Shown: positions 50,624-59,214 of the stretch, one piece after another | How the letters are laid out: every line of letters begins with the position of its first letter | Numbering within the stretch: the first letter of the stretch is position 1 | NCBI GenBank assembly: GCA_048158365.1 | Contig: JBLLNL010000010.1 | Origin: Azoarcus_F sp048158365 | Lineage (GTDB): Bacteria; Pseudomonadota; Gammaproteobacteria; Burkholderiales; Rhodocyclaceae | Strand: one strand, 5' to 3' | DNA: 64,000 nt | The notes under the pieces: model-generated | Seen by the model: only the letters and a program-made list of their open reading frames with translations | Databases searched by the model: none | Told to the model about the DNA's origin: nothing | Position numbers and translations under genes: made by a program

Positions 50624-51816
50624 GGTGCCGCCCCGACCAGGCGGTCGACGATCCGGATGCGGCTTCCGGCACCGAGCGCCTTGTGACTGTAGACCACGAC
50701 CTGCTCACCGCCCGCGAGCCCTTCGAGCACCTGCACCCGGCCATCGAGATCGGTGGTGCCCAGGCGTAACGGCACGAAGGCGAGCGCATCGTCGTCGATG
50801 ACCCACACACCGAGCCTGCCATCGACGCGCTGCACGCTCGCATTCGGCACCACCGGGCATTCGGGGAGCGCGGGCAGGGCCACCGTGACTTCGGCCAGCT
50901 CTCCGATCGGGGGCAGGCTGTCGGGCGGACGGGCGAAGTCCACCTTGGCAAGCACTTCCTCGGTCACCGCATCGGCTAGCGGTTCGACGCGGACCACGGT
51001 ACCGTCCATCGCGCTACCTGCGCGCGAACGCAGCGCGATGCGGGCGGGCAGGCCAGTCTGCAGGCCAGTGGCGCGGAGTTGGTCGAAGCGGGCATTGATC
51101 CATACGCTGGCGGGTTCGACGATTTCCACGACCGCCTGTCCTGCGACGACGGTCGTGCCCGGGTCGGCGTCCCGACGCGTCACGAGGCCATCGGCCGGCG
51201 CGATCAGCTGGAGGTTGGCGCGCTGCTGTCGCAAACCATCCAGTTCCGCGCCGAGGCGGGCGTAATCCTGTTTCGCCGCTTCCAGCCCGGCACGTGTGCC
51301 CTGCAGCGCCGCGCGGGTCGCCAGGGCTTCCTGACGCTTGGCGGCCACCGTGTCGGCGCTGACCGTGCGTGATTCGAGCAGGCGTTCGTATCGGTCCGCC
51401 TGGGATTCGGCGTAGGTATTGCGCGCATTCGCCTCGCGAATCTGCGCTTCGGCCGACAGCATGTTGGCCTTGGCTCTCAGCAAACCCGCTTCCTGTGCGC
51501 TCACGCGATCGTCGAGGTCGACCGGATCCATCTCTCCCAGAACCTGTCCCGCCGAGACCCGGTCCCCGGGCTGCACTGTGACATGCCTGACGCGACCCGC
51601 GTAGGTTGGGCCGATGCGATGGGTGAAGCGGGCCTCCACGGTGCCGATGCCGAACAGCGCGGGCACCAGTGCCTGGATCTCGACTGTCGCCACCGTGACC
51701 GGCACCGGGGCCAGCGGGCCTGTCCGGAGCGCGACGAAGGCAAGCAGGCCGAGCAGCGACAGCAGCACCGCCGACAGGCCCAGCCTGCGCACGTTGCGGG
51801 CGAGCCAGGTCTTCAT
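50620..51816 (-). CDS. HlyD/DevB-type membrane fusion protein
   Basis: 398 residues. N-terminal anchor (LSAVLLSLLGLLAFVALRTG), a lipoyl/beta-barrel domain (VTVQPGDRVSAGQVLGEMDP) and a long coiled-coil hairpin (about 100-200; LRAKANMLSAEAQIREANAR to AALQGTRAGLEAAKQDYARL). It bridges the permease to an outer-membrane factor. It overlaps the tetR stop (ATGA), showing the operon order tetR-adaptor-permease-ATPase. Confidence 0.9.
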   Translation of the reverse strand: MKTWLARNVRRLGLSAVLLSLLGLLAFVALRTGPLAPVPVTVATVEIQALVPALFGIGTVEARFTHRIGPTYAGRVRHVTVQPGDRVSAGQVLGEMDPVDLDDRVSAQEAGLLRAKANMLSAEAQIREANARNTYAESQADRYERLLESRTVSADTVAAKRQEALATRAALQGTRAGLEAAKQDYARLGAELDGLRQQRANLQLIAPADGLVTRRDADPGTTVVAGQAVVEIVEPASVWINARFDQLRATGLQTGLPARIALRSRAGSAMDGTVVRVEPLADAVTEEVLAKVDFARPPDSLPPIGELAEVTVALPALPECPVVPNASVQRVDGRLGVWVIDDDALAFVPLRLGTTDLDGRVQVLEGLAGGEQVVVYSHKALGAGSRIRIVDRLVGAAP

Positions 51817-52415
51817 CGCGATGCCCGTACGCCGCGCAGGTAGATCTGCAGCACTGCGGGCGCTTCGGCCCGGATGCGGTGCACGTCACCAGCGAGCAGC
51901 GATTGCATGACGAGGCCCTGGACCGTCCCGACGAAGAGCGTGGCCGCGGCCGTGATGTCCAGTTCGGGGTCGATCTCGCCCAGCGCCTGGCCGCGCTCGA
52001 GCAGCGCGCGAACCTTGTCGCCATAGCGTTTGATCAGCGTCTGCGCCATGCGCTTGGGTGCGGTCGACTCAGCGCGCTGCAGCTCACCGAACATCATGCG
52101 TGGCACGCCGGGGTGGTCGGTGATGAAACCCACGTGCGCCATGAACATCGCCTGCAGTGCGTCGAGCGGACTCGCCACATCCTTCACCGCGTGCTCGATG
52201 CGTGACATCAGGCGTGCCGCGACCCATTCCATCACCGATCCCCACAGTGCGTCCTTGGTCGGGAAATGCCGGAACAGCGCCCCCTGACTCAGCTTCATCC
52301 GCTCGGTGATGGTGGCGGTGGTGATCTCGCTCGGATTCTGCTCGCCCGCGAGCTCGATCACGGTTTCGATCGTGACGTTGCGGCGCTCTTCGGCTGTGAG
52401 GTGTTTCGTGGTCAT
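51813..52415 (-). CDS. TetR-family repressor of the efflux operon
   Basis: 200 residues. The N-terminal helix-turn-helix (about 25-48) reads ITTATITERMKLSQGALFRH FPTKDALW across the recognition helix; the rest is a ligand-binding helical domain. I chose ATG 52415; the longer frame upstream crosses the operator palindrome at 52447-52464 and is not expected to be translated. It is the first gene of its operon and presumably represses it, released by an efflux substrate. Confidence 0.9.
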   Translation of the reverse strand: MTTKHLTAEERRNVTIETVIELAGEQNPSEITTATITERMKLSQGALFRHFPTKDALWGSVMEWVAARLMSRIEHAVKDVASPLDALQAMFMAHVGFITDHPGVPRMMFGELQRAESTAPKRMAQTLIKRYGDKVRALLERGQALGEIDPELDITAAATLFVGTVQGLVMQSLLAGDVHRIRAEAPAVLQIYLRGVRASR

Positions 52416-52446
52416 GACAGGCTTGGGCGTTCCAGAAGAGGATATG

Positions 52447-52464
52447 AGTGAGTAGTTACTCACT
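52447..52464. promoter_or_regulatory. Palindromic TetR-type operator
   Basis: Perfect palindrome AGTGAGTA-GT-TACTCACT located 32 bases upstream of the tetR start codon. Length, symmetry and position are typical for autoregulating TetR family repressors. Confidence 0.75.
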
Positions 52465-52647
52465 ATCGGGTCCCGGATGCAAGTGAACTTTTTGTCTGCA
52501 CCAGGCATCTCGGCCGACTTTGATCCGCATCAAGTCCTGGATCCGATACCCGAGTATACTTGTCAGGTATTCGCTGTCCCGACGCATGCTCAGACGCAAT
52601 GTGCCGTTCGACCCCCGCCCGTTTCGAGCGCCCAAGGATCATTCGAC

Positions 52648-52851
52648 ATGGCCCGGAAGTTTCCGCTGCATCCAAGGCACCCCGAGCGCATCTGCTGGGG
52701 TTGTGACCAGTATTGCCCGACAGATTCGCTCAAATGCGGGAACGGTTCCGGCCGCACCCTGCATCCGATCGAGATGCTCGGCGATGACTGGTATACCTAC
52801 GGCGATTGGGGCCTGGATGTGCCGGAAGTCAAGGCGGCGGTGGATTCATGA
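52648..52851 (+). CDS. DUF3079 family protein
   Basis: 67 residues. The sequence KFPLHPRHPERICWGCDQYC, CGNGSGRTLHPIEMLGDDW and WGLD matches the conserved pattern of DUF3079 proteins, with Cys residues that could bind a metal. Function is unknown. The ATG has AGGA about ten bases upstream; the longer upstream frame lacks a ribosome site. It stands alone between the tetR operator and the oxidase III/IV pair. Confidence 0.8.
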   Translation: MARKFPLHPRHPERICWGCDQYCPTDSLKCGNGSGRTLHPIEMLGDDWYTYGDWGLDVPEVKAAVDS

Positions 52852-52966
52852 GCAGGCATCGATTCCCGCTTCTGGCCGGTCGTCGCAGCGCCGCAATGGC
52901 AGGGCCTGAGACAGTCAGGACCGGTCTCAAGACACACCGCGTGGTCACGCCGGTCATCTCCAAAGC

Positions 52967-53620
52967 ATGCACGCTACACTGAACGACACCCTCGCGCTCG
53001 ATGCCGGAACGGGGCAGAGTCCCCGCGTCCAACCCGATCCGCTGGCCCCCGACGTTTCCTCGCAGCATCGTCGCATTCCCGGCAACAAGGGCATCTGGGT
53101 CGGCATCACCTGCGTGTTCGTCGAGTTCGCGGTGCTGTTCACCGTTTACTTCATCGCACGCGCACATTTTCCGGATGCCTTCGAGGCGGGGCACACGCAG
53201 TTGTCGCTGCTCGCGGGCGCCTCGATCACGATGCTGCTGCTGACCAGCAGCCTGTTCATCGCGCTGTCTGTGAATGCGATCCGCGGCGGAAATCGCCGCG
53301 CATCGATCGCGTGGCTGATCGGCGGTCTGGTGCTGGCGCTGGGCTATCCGCTGGTCAAGTATCTCGAGTTCCGCTGGAATCTGGCGCACGGCATCCGCGG
53401 CGATTCCGGCGTCTTCTTCACCGTGTATTACTACCTGACGCTGACCCATCTGGTGCATGGTTTCTGGGGCATTCTCGGGATGCTGTGGGTGCTGGCGCGC
53501 AACATCGTCGGGGCCTACGATGCATCGGAGTATTCCGGCCTGGAAGCCCTGGCCAGCTACTGGCATGTGACCGACATGATCTGGCTGATCATCTTTTCGC
53601 TCTGCTATGTGCTGGTCTGA
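52967..53620 (+). CDS. Cytochrome oxidase subunit III / NorE-like protein
   Basis: 217 residues with about five transmembrane helices. Recognisable COX3 blocks: IWVGITCVFVEFAVLFTVYF, LLLTSSLFIALSVNAI, LTLTHLVHGFWGILGMLWVL and the C-terminal SYWHVTDMIWLIIFSLCYVL. NorE and caa3-type subunit III share this pattern. No subunit I or NorB lies adjacent; the ba3-like subunit I at 20647 lacks its own subunit III, so a functional pairing is possible but unproved. Confidence 0.85.
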   Translation: MHATLNDTLALDAGTGQSPRVQPDPLAPDVSSQHRRIPGNKGIWVGITCVFVEFAVLFTVYFIARAHFPDAFEAGHTQLSLLAGASITMLLLTSSLFIALSVNAIRGGNRRASIAWLIGGLVLALGYPLVKYLEFRWNLAHGIRGDSGVFFTVYYYLTLTHLVHGFWGILGMLWVLARNIVGAYDASEYSGLEALASYWHVTDMIWLIIFSLCYVLV

Positions 53621-53637
53621 CGACGGAGACCGCTCGA

Positions 53638-53940
53638 ATGCATGACCGATCCGCGCCGGCGAACGGCACCCCGATCTTCGCAGCCTGGTTGATTCTCGTG
53701 CTGCTGTTGCTGGTGAGCATCGGTGCCGGCCGGCTCTTTCATGGCGCCCCCTGGCTACCGTTCGCGATCGCCGCGATCGTGTGGGTCAAGGGCACGCTGA
53801 TCGCACGCTTCTTCATCGAAGCCCATCATGCCCATCCGTTCATCCAGTGGGCGCTGCGGATCTTCATCGGATTCGTGCCAGCCTTTCTGCTGCTGACCGC
53901 GTGGCTCGGAGAGCGCGTGGCGCGGTGGACGACGCTCTAG
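53638..53940 (+). CDS. Cytochrome oxidase subunit IV / NorF-like protein
   Basis: 100 residues with three hydrophobic helices (FAAWLILVLLLLVSIGAGRL, PFAIAAIVWVKGTLIARF, and ALRIFIGFVPAFLLLTAWL). This is the caa3-type subunit IV / NorF layout. It begins 17 bp after the subunit III gene with GGAG before the ATG. Its stop codon TAG is part of the CTAG that flanks an IS-type terminal repeat, so the native C-terminus may have been altered by an insertion. Confidence 0.75.
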   Translation: MHDRSAPANGTPIFAAWLILVLLLLVSIGAGRLFHGAPWLPFAIAAIVWVKGTLIARFFIEAHHAHPFIQWALRIFIGFVPAFLLLTAWLGERVARWTTL

Positions 53941-53957
53941 GAGGCTGTCGGACTTGA
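53937..53957 (+). repeat. Solo IS/MITE terminal repeat
   Basis: CTAG plus GAGGCTGTCGGACTTGA, identical over 21 bases to the left end of the MITE at 7541. The opposite end and the body are absent; the following DNA is unrelated to the MITE interior. It marks a partial deletion of an IS5-like element or MITE. The CTAG overlaps the stop codon of the upstream gene. Confidence 0.75.
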
Positions 53958-54052
53958 ACGCACCGGGCGGCCTGTCCTCGGGGATCGCGTAGCCTGCGCA
54001 GGAGGCTGCTGGCACCTGAAACGTAGAGTGCGGATCGACGCGCACCGACCGC

Positions 54053-55867
54053 TCAGATCGCGAAGATCACCAGCGCGCCGGCGATGACGAGGCCGACTCG
54101 TAGCCACACCGCGCGTCGGGCGATCAAGCCGAACGAGACCGCGGCCAGGCCGATCCCGATCTTGACGGTGTCGAGCAGCGCCGCGAGCGGGTCGAACGCG
54201 ATGCGGATCACGTCCGGGTTGGCGACCATGGCCAGTGGAATGATGTACAGGCCGACGCCGAGCGCCATTGCCTTCAGCGCGACCTTGAGCCAGTTCTCGT
54301 CGACCATGCCGGCGGCGATGAACACGCCGCCGCACACCGGTGGCGTGATCGTCGACAGCAGCGCGTACCAGAACACGAACAGATGGGCGAGCAGCGGGTC
54401 CAGCCCGAGGGCGGTCAGTGCGGGACCGGCGACCGACACGCAGATCACGTAGGCGGCGGTGGTAGGCACCTCCATGCCCAGCACCAGGCATGCGACCGCG
54501 GTCAGCAGCAGCGCCGGCCACAGCGATTCGCGCGAGACCGAAAGGATCGCCGACGTGATCTTCACACCCAGGCCGGTCATCGAAAGCACACCGATGATCA
54601 GCGACGCGCAGATGATGATCGCGCCTATCACCGCCACCTGACGGCCGGCGATCAGCATTGCGTCGGCGCTGCGGGTGGCGAAACCCCGCACCGAGAACTG
54701 CAGGCGTGCGTTGAAGAACAGCAGCGCCACGCCCACGAAGATCGCGGTGCTCGCGGCGTATTGCGGCGTGAAGCCGCCACGGAAGATGCGCTCGAGCAAC
54801 ACGGTGAAGGGCACTGCAAAGAACAAGGATGTCATCAGCACCTCGCCGCGGCCGGGTTGCTCGTCGGCCGACATCGGGCGCAGGTCGTGCCGGGTCGCAT
54901 ATGCGTCGATGCCGATCCACACGGTCGCGAAATACAGGAAGGCCGGCAGCATCGCGGCCGCCATAATCTGCGTATAGGGCGTGCCTGTGAGTTCGACCAT
55001 CACGAAGGCGCCTGCGCCCATCAGCGGCGGCATGATCTGCCCGCCGGACGACGCGACCGCCTCGACCGCGCCCGCCAGCGAACGCGGATAACCGAGCCGG
55101 ACCATGGTCGGGATCGTGATCGCGCCGGTCGAGGCGACGTTGGCCGAGGCCGAACCCGAGATCGAGCCCATCAGTGCGGACGAGATCACCGACACCTTGG
55201 CCGCGCCACCGGTCAGCCGCCCGGCGACTGCACTGGCGATGTTCATGAAGCCGCGTCCGGCTTCGCCGGCATTGAGCACCGCGCCGAAGATCACGAAGAT
55301 CGCGACCACGCCGACGCTGACGCCGGTCAGCGAGCCCCACAGGCCGCCCTCGGCGATCGTGAGCGTGCCGAGAAAACTCTGCATCGGCAACCCGGGGTGT
55401 CCGAACCGGCCGGGCACATGCTCGCCGAACACCGCGTAGCCCAGCGCCAGCAGCGCGACCAGCGGCAATGGCCAGCCGATCGCGCGTCGCGCAACTTCGA
55501 GCGCCAGCCCGATCAGGAACACCGCGACCGTCATCTGGAACGGCGTGTCGATGAAGCCGTATTGGCTGGACAGCGCGTCCTCATTGAGCGCGATGTAGCC
55601 GCAGGCGGCGATGCCGCACACGGTCAGGACCCAGCCGCTGCGACGCTGCCAGGGCGTGCGCGCCATCAGGATCAGGATCCACGGCAGGCCCAGCGCCATG
55701 TGAATGGGTCGGCTGACCAGGGCAGGCGTCAGACCGTAGAAGATCAGCCCCAGATGGAAGATGCAGGTGATCCCGCCGAGGACGATCCATCCCGGGTGGG
55801 GGCGCAATGGAAGCGCGCCCGGATCTTGCGCGGCCCGGGCCATCGACGGGGGCAGGGATGTAAACAT
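54053..55867 (-). CDS. TRAP transporter fused permease (4TM-12TM)
   Basis: 604 residues with about 16 hydrophobic helices, the fused small (DctQ-like) and large (DctM-like) subunits found in TAXI-type TRAP systems. Conserved blocks include GGLWGSLTGVSVGVVAIFVIFG, then SALMGSISGSASANVASTGA and SSGGQIMPPLMGAGAFVM. It uses a Na+ or proton gradient to import a carboxylate or amino-acid-like substrate delivered by the binding protein upstream (55932-56897). Confidence 0.93.
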   Translation of the reverse strand: MFTSLPPSMARAAQDPGALPLRPHPGWIVLGGITCIFHLGLIFYGLTPALVSRPIHMALGLPWILILMARTPWQRRSGWVLTVCGIAACGYIALNEDALSSQYGFIDTPFQMTVAVFLIGLALEVARRAIGWPLPLVALLALGYAVFGEHVPGRFGHPGLPMQSFLGTLTIAEGGLWGSLTGVSVGVVAIFVIFGAVLNAGEAGRGFMNIASAVAGRLTGGAAKVSVISSALMGSISGSASANVASTGAITIPTMVRLGYPRSLAGAVEAVASSGGQIMPPLMGAGAFVMVELTGTPYTQIMAAAMLPAFLYFATVWIGIDAYATRHDLRPMSADEQPGRGEVLMTSLFFAVPFTVLLERIFRGGFTPQYAASTAIFVGVALLFFNARLQFSVRGFATRSADAMLIAGRQVAVIGAIIICASLIIGVLSMTGLGVKITSAILSVSRESLWPALLLTAVACLVLGMEVPTTAAYVICVSVAGPALTALGLDPLLAHLFVFWYALLSTITPPVCGGVFIAAGMVDENWLKVALKAMALGVGLYIIPLAMVANPDVIRIAFDPLAALLDTVKIGIGLAAVSFGLIARRAVWLRVGLVIAGALVIFAI

Positions 55868-55878
55868 CGAAGGGGTGT

Positions 55879-55921
55879 GCCATCGGACGCGGGGCGACCG
55901 GCTGGCCCCGCGTCCGATGGC
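55879..55921 (-). promoter_or_regulatory. Intercistronic stem-loop after the TAXI binding-protein gene
   Basis: Perfect 17-bp stem GCCATCGGACGCGGGGC / GCCCCGCGTCCGATGGC with a 9-base loop, filling most of the gap between binding protein and permease genes. No U-tract follows. Like the stem at 26111, it probably sets a high ratio of binding protein to permease. Confidence 0.75.
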
Positions 55922-55931
55922 GGCCGTTGAA

Positions 55932-56897
55932 TCAACGCAGGCGGTCGGGCACCGGAATGCCGGCTTCGTCGTAGTAGCGCAGCGCGCCCGGATGCAGTCT
56001 GCCCGCGATGTTGCCGATCATGTCGGTCGAGATGCCGCCCCACCACGGAGAGGTCTCGGCCATCGCTTCGCGGCGTTCCCAGAACGCGCGCGTGATCGCG
56101 TAGGCGGTGTCCGCATCCATGGACGTGGTTGCATAGGCGATGACCGGCAGCGACGTGGTGTGCACGTCCTGGTCGATGCCGGCGTAGGTGCCGGCGGGAA
56201 TGGTCTGTCGGGCCGCGCCGGTCTTGTCGATCTGCTCGTCGCTCATCGACACCAGGCTCACGCGCATGCTCGCCGCCGTTTCGATCACATTCGGCGTGGG
56301 GAAGGAGCTTGCGGTGACGAAGGCGTCGATCTGCCCGTTCTTAAGCGCGTCTGGTCCGCTGCCGATCTCGGCGTTGGCGATCCGCACCTTGTCGTTCAGG
56401 CCGAACAGTTCGAGATAGCGCGCCGCTTCCCGCGCGCCGAAGGTGCCTCGCCCGATCAGGATGTGCTTGCCCTGGATGTCGTCCAGCCCGATCACGCCGT
56501 CCCCGCCCGACACGACGATGTGCATCGTGATCGCCGGGATCGGAAACAGGCCGCGAACGTCCTGGAACTGCGGGCCCTTGCGTTCGGCGAACGGGCCTTC
56601 GCCGGCGAGCGCCTGCTCGATCAGCGAGGGTGGCGTGGTGAACACGTAGTTGCCACGGCGCACCAGCACTTCCATCACGTTCTGGACCGAGCCCTGGCTC
56701 TCTTCCAGCGTCAGCACGACGACGCCACCGGTGGCGGCCTGGATCGCCTCGGACAGTTCGACGCCCATCTGGTAGTAAGCGGTCCCGGCGGACGCGGACT
56801 TGTAGGTGACGCGTATCTCGGCCTGGGCCGACAGCGTGCCGGCGGCCAGCGCCAGCGCCGCGATCGAGTTGAGAGCGAAGCGTGAAAAGCGATTCAT
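55932..56897 (-). CDS. TAXI-family TRAP substrate-binding protein
   Basis: 321 residues with signal peptide (SRFALNSIAALALAAGTLSA, cleavage near QA). The mature start EIRVTYKSASAGTAYYQMGV is the TAXI TRAP pattern, followed by SQGSVQNVMEVLVRRGNYVF and LIGRGTFGAREAARYLELFG. It captures the substrate in the periplasm and delivers it to the fused permease. TAXI ligands include glutamate and other small acids; this one is unknown. GGAG precedes the ATG. Confidence 0.92.
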   Translation of the reverse strand: MNRFSRFALNSIAALALAAGTLSAQAEIRVTYKSASAGTAYYQMGVELSEAIQAATGGVVVLTLEESQGSVQNVMEVLVRRGNYVFTTPPSLIEQALAGEGPFAERKGPQFQDVRGLFPIPAITMHIVVSGGDGVIGLDDIQGKHILIGRGTFGAREAARYLELFGLNDKVRIANAEIGSGPDALKNGQIDAFVTASSFPTPNVIETAASMRVSLVSMSDEQIDKTGAARQTIPAGTYAGIDQDVHTTSLPVIAYATTSMDADTAYAITRAFWERREAMAETSPWWGGISTDMIGNIAGRLHPGALRYYDEAGIPVPDRLR

Positions 56898-57354
56898 CGG
56901 GTAGTCTCCTGATCGTTCTTGTTGGGGCCGCTCGGCGACCGACTATGTCGAAAGTTGTGCGCCTAGCGGTCGCATCATAGCTCAGAGTGGTGCCGTTCCC
57001 GAAGCATGTCCGGGTTCCGGCTGCGGCCCCTACGGGGCTGTCGGGGCCTGGGACCGGTAAGGCCGGCTCGGGGAGAGGGGACGCTCGAGCCAAGGTCCGC
57101 ATTTCGTTCGTTCCATGCGAACGATCCGGCCCATGGAACCCGACCTGTCCCCGGGCTTCCCTCGGATACCCGGCCAGCCTGGCCAGAATCGCATCCATTT
57201 CGTCCTTCGGGAATGCCTGCAAGGTTTGGGTTCGCACATTGCCCGCGGCGCCTATAGACAGGCCGAAGGCGGTGGTTGACTGGTCGTATCCGAAAGGATT
57301 GGTCGCATGGCGCCGCTGCTCGAGCAGGATCCGCGCTCGCCCGTGCCGCTCCGG
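56898..57354. other. Gene-free region upstream of the TRAP operon
   Basis: 457 bp. The part next to 56897 should carry the TRAP operon promoter and ribosome site. Several open frames pass through on both strands, but none has a start site, a recognisable product or a stop that fits a gene. A short stem (CGTTCG/CGAACG) lies near 57108-57126. I see nothing else. Confidence 0.45.
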
Positions 57355-57870
57355 TCAGTCGGCCCGTTCGGGGATCTGAGCGTTCAGCGGCAGCAGGAGC
57401 GCGAGCGGGCGTGTTCCTTCGAATTCCGAGAACACGATGACCATGATGGCAGCGATCGGCACCGAAAAGATCGCGCCGCCGATCCCCCACAGGCTCGACC
57501 ATGCGGTCAGGCTGATCAGCATCACGTAGGGGCTCAGATTCAGCGAATTGCTCATGACCTGCGGTTCGATGATGTTGCCCAACAGCATCTGCGCGGCGAT
57601 CTTAAGCCCGAGCAGCCCGGCGATCGATACGAAGCCGGTGCGGATCATCCCCTGCAGGTTGAAGTTGCCCGGCACCTCGCGCCGGACCGTCTCCCAGGTC
57701 AGCGTGCTTTCGATGCCGATCATCGCCGCGCCCTGCTGCAGCGTGCCGAGCAGCGATTCCTGGAACTCGGGCGCGCGTGCGACGATCGTCGTCAGGTTGG
57801 CGACGAAGAGCGCGAACAGTTCGATCGCCACAATTGCGATCGTATCTGCAAGAATTCGCTTTGAGAATGG
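57355..57870 (-). pseudogene. AI-2E (PerM-type) transporter remnant, truncated and internally deleted
   Basis: The frame starts mid-protein with LADTIAIVAIELFALFVANL, corresponding to the middle of AI-2E family permeases, runs to MIRTGFVSIAGLLG, and then joins directly to the family C-terminus: AAQMLLGNIIEPQVMSNSLN, then LSPYVMLISLTAWSSLWGIG. Relatives have about 340-370 residues; the N-terminal third and a central block of roughly 150 residues are missing here. No proper start codon is evident; the 5' side abuts the lipase-like gene at 57893. AI-2E proteins export autoinducer-2 or other small molecules. Confidence 0.7.
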
Positions 57871-57892
57871 GTCGCGTGCTGCGGGGATGGGA

Positions 57893-58834
57893 ATGGCTTC
57901 GGGTTTGAAGGGCAGGGTGGGGTGGAGCGTCTTCGCGCTTGCGATCGTGCTCGCGTTCGGGCTGTGGACCGCATGGTCGGAGCGCAATCCGGCCGACGAG
58001 CGTGCGTTGCGCATCGCGTGGCACGAGTGGCTGGAAGCCCAATTCACCGACCTGATGGATCAGGACGATGGCTGGCACGGACTTCATGCGCGCTCGGAGC
58101 ACGCCGACCCGGATGCACCAGGCGTGGTGCTGGTGCATGGACTGGACGAACCCGGTTCGATCTGGGATGACCTGATTCCGTTACTGAATGCGGCCGGTTT
58201 CGCGGTGTGGGAGTTTCGCTATCCGAACGATCAGGCCATAGACCGCAGTGCCGACTTTCTCGCCGAGCATTGGCGCGCGCTCGATCCGGATCGGCCGGTC
58301 GCGCTGGTCGGCCACAGCATGGGTGGCCTGGTGATACGCGATTTCGTCACGCGCCGGCGCCATCCGGTCGGGCAGCCGGAGCGGCTCGGTGGGCCGCCGG
58401 TGAGCGGGGTCATTCTGGGCGGCACGCCCAACCATGGTTCCGAATTCGCACGCTTCCGGGTGATGCTCGAGTTACGCGATCAACTGCCGCATCTGGTCGA
58501 CCGGCCGTATCCGGCTTTCTCGGCGCTGCGTGACGGGACCGGCGTGGCCAAGATCGACCTGCGACCGGAAAGCGACTTTCTGACCGGACTCAACGCACGT
58601 CCGTGGCCGGACGAAGTGCGGATCGTCTTGATCGCCGGGCTGCTGCTCGAATCGACCGAATTGCTCGGTGACGGCGTCGTCACGCTGGAATCGGTCGCGC
58701 TGGAGCATGCGCCCGAGCCGGTGGTCGTGCATGCATCCCATCGCGGGATGTTCCTGCGGCTGCTCGGGGCCGACCCGGAACCGCCCGCGATCGGCCTGGT
58801 GCTGGACACGCTCCGACAGTGGCGCGAGCACTGA
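57893..58834 (+). CDS. Membrane-anchored alpha/beta hydrolase (lipase-like)
   Basis: 313 residues. N-terminal hydrophobic helix (VGWSVFALAIVLAFGLWTAW) anchors it. The alpha/beta hydrolase core follows: VVLVHGLDEPGSIWDDL (oxyanion region), the nucleophile elbow GHSMGGLVI with Ser, and a late VVVHASHRGMF with the candidate catalytic His. LGGTPNHGSEF supports a lipase or esterase. The start could be ATG 57893 or 57887; the former has GGGGA at a better distance. The ATP-independent enzyme probably acts at the outer face of the inner membrane. Confidence 0.83.
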   Translation: MASGLKGRVGWSVFALAIVLAFGLWTAWSERNPADERALRIAWHEWLEAQFTDLMDQDDGWHGLHARSEHADPDAPGVVLVHGLDEPGSIWDDLIPLLNAAGFAVWEFRYPNDQAIDRSADFLAEHWRALDPDRPVALVGHSMGGLVIRDFVTRRRHPVGQPERLGGPPVSGVILGGTPNHGSEFARFRVMLELRDQLPHLVDRPYPAFSALRDGTGVAKIDLRPESDFLTGLNARPWPDEVRIVLIAGLLLESTELLGDGVVTLESVALEHAPEPVVVHASHRGMFLRLLGADPEPPAIGLVLDTLRQWREH

Positions 58835-59214
58835 TCTGGTGCGTTGCGGTTGGATGATGTGGTTATCATGGTTCATCGGCACGCGACAGGTCCGCTCCCG
58901 TTCGCCCTGCGCGGGCCTTGCGATTGCACACAACGCTGATGGGGTAATGCAACAGCGGACGGCGGAACCCCGCCCTGGAATGATAAGATCTGCGCCCCAA
59001 GTGCATATGTGCAACAGACTTCGGTCATGGTCTGGATCATCGCACCAGGCGGTCTGTCCGTGCGGGGCCGGACGCCCCCTTTTGCGGTGCGTCGTACGGC
59101 AGTTGTTCGCGTCTTTCTTGCATGGCTCCGACGCGCATGACGCGTGGTCGACGCCCCATTGGCGGGTATCCCGGCAGTGTCGTTTCGCGGGACTTTTGTT
59201 ACTGGGTGGATCGA
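58835..59214. other. Gene-free region upstream of the RND operon
   Basis: 380 bp between the hydrolase and the RND adaptor genes. It should contain the promoter of the efflux operon. A near-palindrome GTGCATATGTGC lies at about 59000-59011. No regulator gene lies adjacent, and I see no coding frame with a good start. Confidence 0.4.

Noticed and set aside
56341..57237. 298-residue - strand frame crossing the TRAP promoter region
   Set aside because: Most of it lies antiphase to the TAXI binding protein gene; the part in the gap has no start site and no recognisable product.
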